Shown here piece after piece: positions 57,109-64,000 of a stretch of 64,000 bases of DNA (its first letter is position 1; each line of letters starts with the position of its first letter). Under the pieces are notes generated by a model that saw only the letters and a program-made list of their open reading frames with translations, made no database searches and had not been told where the DNA came from. Where the stretch lies: assembly GCF_016919175.1 (NCBI RefSeq), contig NZ_JAFFPU010000075.1, positions 433,032-497,031 on the forward strand, read 5' to 3'. Origin of the DNA: Leptospira ainlahdjerensis. GTDB taxonomy: Bacteria; Spirochaetota; Leptospiria; Leptospirales; Leptospiraceae. Both the position numbers and the translations under genes were made by a program.

Positions 57109-57657
57109 TTAGACACTTACTGTCATTACATTTCTGCGTTGTCCGACTTTGTATTTAAAATCAAAACCCATCTTGTCGAATAGCGGTTTGAACCCCATAA
57201 ACCTATAACTCGGAGAATCAGGGTCAACTGGATACGCTTCTACGTATTGCGCTCCATTGGCTTTGGCATATTTTATTGCCTCTTTAATAAGTTCTTCAGT
57301 TATTCCTTTTTGCCGATATTCCCTCTTGATAAAAAAACAGACCAAAGACCAAACATTATCCAGTGTGCTGTCTCCTTGCAATTCTCTATAACTATTTCTT
57401 GGTGCAATGGAACACCAAGCAATAGGTTCAGAATTTTTTTTACATAGAAGTCCTATCGGAAATTTATTCTCAACATATTTCTTTAAAGAATCTTTTTTGT
57501 CGGTTTTGTTTGAACGGTCTTTTCCTTCCATATTACGCCATACCATACACCAGCAATTATGGGGGCCGCCTTTTGATTCAAATAACGTTTCCAACTCAGT
57601 CCAGTTGGATTTGTCAACAGGTATATAAAGTAACGCTTTCTTTTCTTCTTTAGTCAT
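57109..57657 (-). CDS. GNAT-family N-acetyltransferase
   Basis: Start at 57657 (MTKEEKKALLYIPV). 182 residues with the acetyl-CoA-binding segment VCFFIKREYRQKGITEELIKEA and EAYPVDPDSPSYRFMGF near the C-terminus, as in acetyltransferases of resistance and modification type. Codon choice is A/T-rich (AAT AAA, TTA, ATA) compared with its neighbours, so it may have been acquired by transfer. Upstream sequence on its strand carries TTGTTAGGTGCCGGCG, which recalls an integron attC end, but the partner half is missing. Confidence 0.75.
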   Translation of the reverse strand: MTKEEKKALLYIPVDKSNWTELETLFESKGGPHNCWCMVWRNMEGKDRSNKTDKKDSLKKYVENKFPIGLLCKKNSEPIAWCSIAPRNSYRELQGDSTLDNVWSLVCFFIKREYRQKGITEELIKEAIKYAKANGAQYVEAYPVDPDSPSYRFMGFKPLFDKMGFDFKYKVGQRRNVMTVSV

Positions 57658-57740
57658 TTTATTTTTATTGTATAATTCGTCTTCGCCGGCACCTAACAAA
57701 ACTCAGGCGAGATTATTCCAATCACTCAAATAATTAGAAT

Positions 57741-58640
<900 letters not shown>

Positions 58641-58669
58641 TTGGACTTAAACCTAGTGCAAGTAACTCA

Positions 58670-59581
<912 letters not shown>

Positions 59582-59616
59582 AAAATTCCGTCTTTTTAAC
59601 CTATTGGAGAACCAAA

Positions 59617-60345
59617 ATGGATTCGGGATCAGAAATAAATCAAAATAACGAGCTTTTGCTCTCACTCTTGAACGGAGAGTCGGGCAATGTGGAAACAGAT
59701 AAAAATCTGCAGAATCAGCTCATACAAATGGAAGAATCGATCCAAGCAGGAATTAATTCCGCGACTGTATCGTATTTAAACCAAGCCGCTCAACAAGGAA
59801 AGTATTCCGAGTTTCAGGAAACTATCGATCTGCAAAAAGCCGATCTAAAGGGATATTTGGCGAAGGACGTACCTGAGTATTTAAAACGTTATGTTGCTCT
59901 GGAGTTGGCGAGAAAATCCCCTTCCAAGGAGTCTATCGTAGTAAAGCTGGGAAAGTCAGGCGCGCGAATCTTTGAAAGCCTCGTGGAATCTCTGCAAATC
60001 AATACTCGAGTGGACTATGCACCTTCCATGCGTTCCGCAGTAACGAAGGATCCGTCTGAATTCGTAGTCTTTGAAGAAAAGGTTCTCGATAATTCGAAGT
60101 TCACTTATCAATTGGTTCAAGAAACTCCGGAAACCGCGTTTTTAAGCGTTAAGATCGAATCTCCGGACGCAGACTCTTTTCAAAGAGTGAATCTCTACAA
60201 AGATACTAGGTTTATCCTTTCAAATCAATTCAACAACGAAGGAATCGCCAATTTCTCCGGATTGAGAGAAGGAAAATATACCGTAGAATTTCAAGGAAAG
60301 GACCATTCCAAATCTTTGGATTTGTTCATCCTGCTCGAAGCCTAA
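59617..60345 (+). CDS. protein of unknown function between sigma factor and CHAT protease
   Basis: 242 residues, 35 bp after the sigma gene. A polar N-terminus (residues 1-40) with [14 protein letters not shown], then a helical part with [20 protein letters not shown] and [13 protein letters not shown], and a C-terminal beta-type region ([19 protein letters not shown]). The tail resembles small regulatory or carboxypeptidase-regulatory domains. It could be the anti-sigma factor or the CHAT substrate; neither is shown. A terminator lies after its stop. Confidence 0.6.
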   Translation: MDSGSEINQNNELLLSLLNGESGNVETDKNLQNQLIQMEESIQAGINSATVSYLNQAAQQGKYSEFQETIDLQKADLKGYLAKDVPEYLKRYVALELARKSPSKESIVVKLGKSGARIFESLVESLQINTRVDYAPSMRSAVTKDPSEFVVFEEKVLDNSKFTYQLVQETPETAFLSVKIESPDADSFQRVNLYKDTRFILSNQFNNEGIANFSGLREGKYTVEFQGKDHSKSLDLFILLEA

Positions 60346-60370
60346 AATATTAGAAAAAGTTCCCGAATAT

Positions 60371-60424
60371 AAAAACCTCCACTGCGAAGAATTCAAATCC
60401 TCGCCGTGAAGGTTTTTGTTTTTT
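60371..60424 (+). terminator. terminator or attenuator between 59617 gene and CHAT gene
   Basis: AAAAACCT (60371-60378) pairs with AGGTTTTT (60410-60417), continuing inward over CAC/GTG and GCGA/TCGC with small mismatches, followed by TTTTTATTT. The CHAT gene begins 71 bases later and would be lowered in expression. Confidence 0.6.
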
Positions 60425-60494
60425 ATTTCAGCGTAAAAAAAGAATTTCTGGAAAAATCGCTCCGTTGTTATAATCTGATCCTGGATTCATATTT

Positions 60495-62324
60495 ATGTTA
60501 AACTTGATCATAGACAGAGTCGGAACCGTTAACGTATTTAACATCTTAGATACGTCCGGAAGCGGGTCGGAGTCGCACCTTCAATCTACGATCGACGAAG
60601 ACCTCATTTTAGAGTATATTAAGGAAATTGAAAATTTAGTCAGAGTTTCCAACGCTGTAAACTCCAAAGGAATGAGTCAAAAGACTCTCGAAACCGAAAT
60701 TCTTCACGAGTTGAAAATCCTCGGAGAAACCTTTTACGATCAATTTTTTCCTGCACCAATCCAGGAAAAGCTCCGTCTCACAACGGAAAAATACCTTCAC
60801 TTGAATATTGATCCAAAACTCGGAGTCATTCCATGGGAATTACTTCACGACGGAACCTGCTTCTTATCCGATAAATTCTTCATTGGAAAAACAGTGAGAG
60901 GAGAATCCAGCCAAGGTTCTTATAAAGAAAAAGAAAAACTAAGAATGCTCATCATTGCGGACCCCACCGAAGATTTGGAATGGGCGCAAAAGGAAGGAGA
61001 ACAACTTTTCAAAGTGTTGAGCGAAAAAGTCTCACCTTCCCGACTTGAAATCGAATTCATCGGCGGAAAACAAGTCACAAAATTGAAACTTCTTTCTTTG
61101 ATCAAAGGAAAGAACATCATCCACTACTCCGGGCATCTTTTTTTCTCCGATGATCCTTTGGAAAACGGATGGCAGATTTCCGAAGGAAAAATTCTTAAGG
61201 CAAGGGAGATTAAGAATTCGGGATTTAACACCGATTTGGTGTTTAGCAATTCTTGTCAGTCGAATTCAAACGCATCCAGAACGCTCAACTCCGATTTGAT
61301 GAACAACTTTGCCGGAGCCTTCCTCATGTCAGGAATCAAAAGTTTTATCGGAACCAACTGGGAAATCATAGATAATCAAAATACGATCGATTTTACGATT
61401 CAATTCTATTCTTATTTATTCAGCGACAGAAGCATCGGAGAGTCTCTTTTCTTAGCCAAAGAATACGCCCGACGAATTTTTGATACCAACGACTTGACCT
61501 GGACCAACTACTCTCTGCATGGAATTCCAAACCAGCAGATAATGACCGACCCTACCAAGGGAAAACCAATTCAGAAAATCATCAATCCATCACTGATTGC
61601 AAAATTCTATCCTTCCAACATCGCGGCCTCTTATTCTAACTTCACTCAAAGACAAAAAGAGGAGACTGAATCCTCTTTCGAACTGATACAATCTCTGATT
61701 TATTCTTTTGAAGAATTTTCCAAAATCGTCGGCGGAATCATTTTCAGCGACCACCAGCATCATTCTTTGGGAAAATATATTCCGAACAATCCCGATGACG
61801 CCGTTGAAATCAAAAAGTGGTGGGATTTAATCTATCAATGTTTGAGCGATTTCAAAAAATTGGAAATCAGTCCTTTGATAAGCAACATTCAGGAAGTCCT
61901 TCAAATCAACAAAGATACGATTCAAAAAATGATTCAGTGGATCGAACTTTACAGACGCGGCCAAATTCTAAAAGATTCGGCGGACGGTTATCTGATTTCA
62001 TTTCAGTATTATTATGAGAATTTGCTAATGGAGCTGGAAGAATTGGAAAAGACCAGCATCTTCCTTGTTTCCACGAATTCTAACAATCATCTTTTCTTTC
62101 GCGGAATCAAACCAGAAACTTCTCTCGTAGTAGCGCCAGTCGTAAAACAGGATTATATCGGAGAACAGATAGAAAAGTTTCGAGGGAAGGTAATCGTATT
62201 CAACGAGAATCGAATGACGATCATTCCGATGCTTTGTAGCGTCATTGAAAATCCGGAGACAAAGGAATTAGAACTTAGCTTTCCAGGATTCAAGACCGAA
62301 AAAAACTCCATTCAGAATCGTTGA
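60495..62324 (+). CDS. CHAT-domain (caspase-like) protein
   Basis: 609 residues. The CHAT protease fold covers about residues 100-350: [30 protein letters not shown], the catalytic His214 in [10 protein letters not shown], catalytic Cys254 in VFSNSCQS, and [22 protein letters not shown] at the C-terminal side. The last 250 residues (helix-rich, then [19 protein letters not shown]) look like a partner or sensor domain. Such proteases act in caspase-like and Craspase-type signalling. It is coupled to a sigma factor gene here. Confidence 0.8.
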   Translation: MLNLIIDRVGTVNVFNILDTSGSGSESHLQSTIDEDLILEYIKEIENLVRVSNAVNSKGMSQKTLETEILHELKILGETFYDQFFPAPIQEKLRLTTEKYLHLNIDPKLGVIPWELLHDGTCFLSDKFFIGKTVRGESSQGSYKEKEKLRMLIIADPTEDLEWAQKEGEQLFKVLSEKVSPSRLEIEFIGGKQVTKLKLLSLIKGKNIIHYSGHLFFSDDPLENGWQISEGKILKAREIKNSGFNTDLVFSNSCQSNSNASRTLNSDLMNNFAGAFLMSGIKSFIGTNWEIIDNQNTIDFTIQFYSYLFSDRSIGESLFLAKEYARRIFDTNDLTWTNYSLHGIPNQQIMTDPTKGKPIQKIINPSLIAKFYPSNIAASYSNFTQRQKEETESSFELIQSLIYSFEEFSKIVGGIIFSDHQHHSLGKYIPNNPDDAVEIKKWWDLIYQCLSDFKKLEISPLISNIQEVLQINKDTIQKMIQWIELYRRGQILKDSADGYLISFQYYYENLLMELEELEKTSIFLVSTNSNNHLFFRGIKPETSLVVAPVVKQDYIGEQIEKFRGKVIVFNENRMTIIPMLCSVIENPETKELELSFPGFKTEKNSIQNR

Positions 62325-62327
62325 TCC

Positions 62328-63014
62328 TTGAGTCTTTGCCAACCCGAAAACGGTAATTTTTCCTGCGGCTCCTGTTGCGGTATATTCAACCTAGATCTAA
62401 ATCCGGATGAAATCCGAAATCTCATCTCGGAAAGAACGAAAGAATTTAAAAATTCAGTCGACTTTCAGAAATCTTGGACCATGGCCGAATATCGAAAAGT
62501 CAGGGAGAAAAAAGAAGAAAACATACAACGAAAAGACGAACATACCTACAATTGCCCCTTTCTTGGAGCATTTGATAAAAGAATCGGGTGTATGATTCAT
62601 CCTATTTTTAGCGGCGATCCTCTGAGTCAAAATTATTCTTTTTACGGAACTTCCATCTGTCAAGGTTACGAATGTAGAAACATGGAACGCAAAACGGCCA
62701 AACTCTGGGAAGCACTTCTCGAAGAGATGGAACTGGATTCTTTTACATATTCTGCGATTGCTTCCGATTACAAGACGATCGATCTAATCGAGGAAACATT
62801 TTTAAACTTAGGAATTTCCAAAGAAGAATTATTTCAGAAAAAGAAAGAGACCCTGAAAAAACTGATTCAAAGAAAAATCGATCTGAACGTAGCGATGATG
62901 AATACGTCCTTTGAAATTCCGATGGAAGAAGAAAAACTTTCTCCGAGAGAATCTTTAATTCTAAGATTAGATTTAAAATTTACACCTGACCTGCTCTCCG
63001 AGATGGAAAACTAA
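62328..63014 (+). CDS. cysteine-cluster protein (YkgJ-like)
   Basis: 228 residues from a TTG start 3 bp after the CHAT stop. [20 protein letters not shown] has a CxxCC block and [20 protein letters not shown] a second cysteine pair, with [19 protein letters not shown] between, as in YkgJ-type Fe-S or zinc cluster proteins. The second half is helical. Tightly linked to the CHAT gene, so it is probably part of that system. Confidence 0.7.
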   Translation: MSLCQPENGNFSCGSCCGIFNLDLNPDEIRNLISERTKEFKNSVDFQKSWTMAEYRKVREKKEENIQRKDEHTYNCPFLGAFDKRIGCMIHPIFSGDPLSQNYSFYGTSICQGYECRNMERKTAKLWEALLEEMELDSFTYSAIASDYKTIDLIEETFLNLGISKEELFQKKKETLKKLIQRKIDLNVAMMNTSFEIPMEEEKLSPRESLILRLDLKFTPDLLSEMEN

Positions 63015-63273
63015 AATTTCTATTACTATCATTGATTTCAAAAAAACCGTTTAAAAGAATCAACTTTCGCCGCAACTTTGATTCGAACAATTTCCAAATA
63101 CGCACCAAATACATTCAAATTTCAGAATATACAAAATTGACACCATGCAATATCAATCGAATTGAAAAAAGGAATTTGATTCTATTTTCAATTAAAGGGG
63201 TTTTATAAATAATTCGATTGGACGAAAGGAAATTTTTGAAATTGAATTTATGAACAATTGGAGAGGATCAAAG

Positions 63274-63304
63274 TCCTTCCTGCATTTTAAGAATACAGGA
63301 AGGA
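63274..63304 (-). terminator. hairpin after the phasin-like gene
   Basis: TCCTTCCTG (63274-63282) and CAGGAAGGA (63296-63304) form a 9-bp stem in the sequence 3' of the phasin-like gene on the minus strand. The following T run is short. Confidence 0.5.
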
Positions 63305-63309
63305 AAAGA

Positions 63310-63633
63310 TTAGTTTTTAGGGGTAGTAGAGTCTGCTTTGGACTTTGAAGCACCGTTCAAAGTTGCTTTCGCAGATGAAACGCCTTGTTCTACTTTAGAT
63401 TTGACTTCCTCTACCTTAGAGTTGACTTGACCCGCAACGCCCTCTACGGAGTGAAGAGCATCTTCGATATATTTTCTGAGATTATTAGCGACCTCGGATT
63501 GATCTTGAGCTCCTTTCGATGCAAGTTCTTTGAATTCTTTTTCAACTTTAAGAAGGATGCTGTCCGCTTGCTCACGGAGGGATTTTGCCGCTCCAATTGC
63601 AAAGTTAAGCGCTTCTTTTATTTCTTTTTCCAT
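63310..63633 (-). CDS. phasin-like helical protein
   Basis: 107 residues: a helical protein with AKSLREQADSILLKVEKEF, EVANNLRKYIEDAL and a Ser/Lys/Ala-rich tail, like the phasin family that coats polyhydroxyalkanoate granules, or related surface helices. AGAGGAAAAC lies before the ATG, with a strong promoter upstream. A single-gene unit. Confidence 0.75.
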   Translation of the reverse strand: MEKEIKEALNFAIGAAKSLREQADSILLKVEKEFKELASKGAQDQSEVANNLRKYIEDALHSVEGVAGQVNSKVEEVKSKVEQGVSSAKATLNGASKSKADSTTPKN

Positions 63634-63671
63634 AATTGTTTTCCTCTGTTTTCTTCACTGAGAATAGACCA

Positions 63672-63700
63672 ATTTTATGCAGCGCACAATAAATTGTCAA
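63672..63700 (-). promoter_or_regulatory. sigma-70 promoter of the phasin-like gene
   Basis: On the minus strand TTGACA (63695-63700), 17-base spacer, TAAAAT (63672-63677). The leader would be about 30 bases, with the ribosome-binding site in it. One of the best promoter matches in the window. Confidence 0.7.
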
Positions 63701-64000
63701 GTGCGATTTCAGGATCCGGAAAAGCCTCAAAAAGACCTGGTGTCATACAAATTTAGATCTTTGCTTAGTAAAATCCGGTAACTCTAATTGCTCTTTTTGT
63801 TTTAGACTGAAGTTTATATAAAAAGAGACATAAGGATATTTGGATCAAAAAAAGCTACTTAGGAATTTCCATTTCAAGAATGAGAATAACGAAGCTGAGA
63901 ATCTTTTTTTAGGAATTCCGACATAAGGAGGATTTAATTTCTTATTGAAAAAAGCTTTTTTAGTCATTAGAAAGATTCCCTGATTATTTGCCGCGAACCC
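63701..64000. other. end of window, no gene seen
   Basis: AGGAATTCCGAC at about 63911 resembles the palindromic repeats. No frame with a credible start was found; a gene could begin beyond the edge. Confidence 0.4.

Noticed and set aside
57658..57740. TTGTTAGGTGCC upstream of the GNAT gene as an integron attC site
   Set aside because: Only one half-site resembles the consensus; no matching R''/L'' half and no integrase gene in the window.

Overview
The window reads as a chromosomal segment of a spirochaete, almost certainly Leptospira. The signs are lipoprotein signal peptides with loose spirochaetal lipoboxes, the flagellar rod genes flgB-flgC-fliE, a P83/100-like secreted protein, many tetratricopeptide envelope proteins, a moderate-to-low GC content, and short GGAGTTCC/GGAACTCC palindromes scattered between and inside genes. 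The assignment rests on reading the translated genes, not on a database search. No rRNA, tRNA, CRISPR array, transposase or prophage was seen.

Layout. 1-4.9 kb: the 3' part of a DNA-repair-type ATP-dependent ligase homologue that has lost its adenylation lysine, a 48-residue basic protein, queD-queC (queuosine precursor synthesis) and pntAB-pntB (transhydrogenase). 4.9-9.1 kb: a gene-free stretch, a dienelactone-hydrolase-like lipoprotein, a WGR protein with two small neighbours, and a DUF454 membrane protein. 9.4-15 kb: a TPR protein, lipoproteins, a STAS protein, flgB-flgC-fliE and a serine beta-lactamase-like lipoprotein. 15-22 kb: copies of a roughly 148-bp dispersed repeat, the P83/100-like protein, serC, rpiB and a LamG/FN3-type secreted protein. 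21.4-29.4 kb: two minus-strand operons of TPR, FN3 and membrane proteins, one of them ending in a ribbon-helix-helix/PIN-like pair whose PIN partner looks catalytically degenerate, with an alkaline-phosphatase-superfamily enzyme between them. 29.5-36 kb: a methyltransferase, an SPFH protein, a sugar transferase fused to a ferritin-like domain, and a response regulator/histidine kinase pair.

36-44.6 kb is a long minus-strand run: lolC/E-lolD, an McsA/McsB-like fused arginine-kinase homologue, clpC, a membrane protein, a TPR protein and mtaB. 44.7-57 kb holds two membrane proteins, another repeat copy, a MORN-type lipoprotein, parA with a membrane-protein partner, gatB, an unassigned protein and dnaE. 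57.1-63.7 kb holds a GNAT acetyltransferase of atypical composition, an M23 peptidase, then a sigma factor, an unassigned protein, a CHAT-domain caspase-like protein, a cysteine-cluster protein and finally a phasin-like protein.

The most interesting candidate system is the sigma factor / 242-residue protein / CHAT protease / cysteine-cluster group at 58.7-63.0 kb. It suggests a protease-gated transcriptional response in which the CHAT protein and the middle protein control the sigma factor. That mechanism is inference. Other items worth attention are the ligase homologue without its lysine, the zinc-finger/arginine-kinase fusion beside clpC, the sugar transferase-ferritin fusion, and the dispersed palindromic repeat family.
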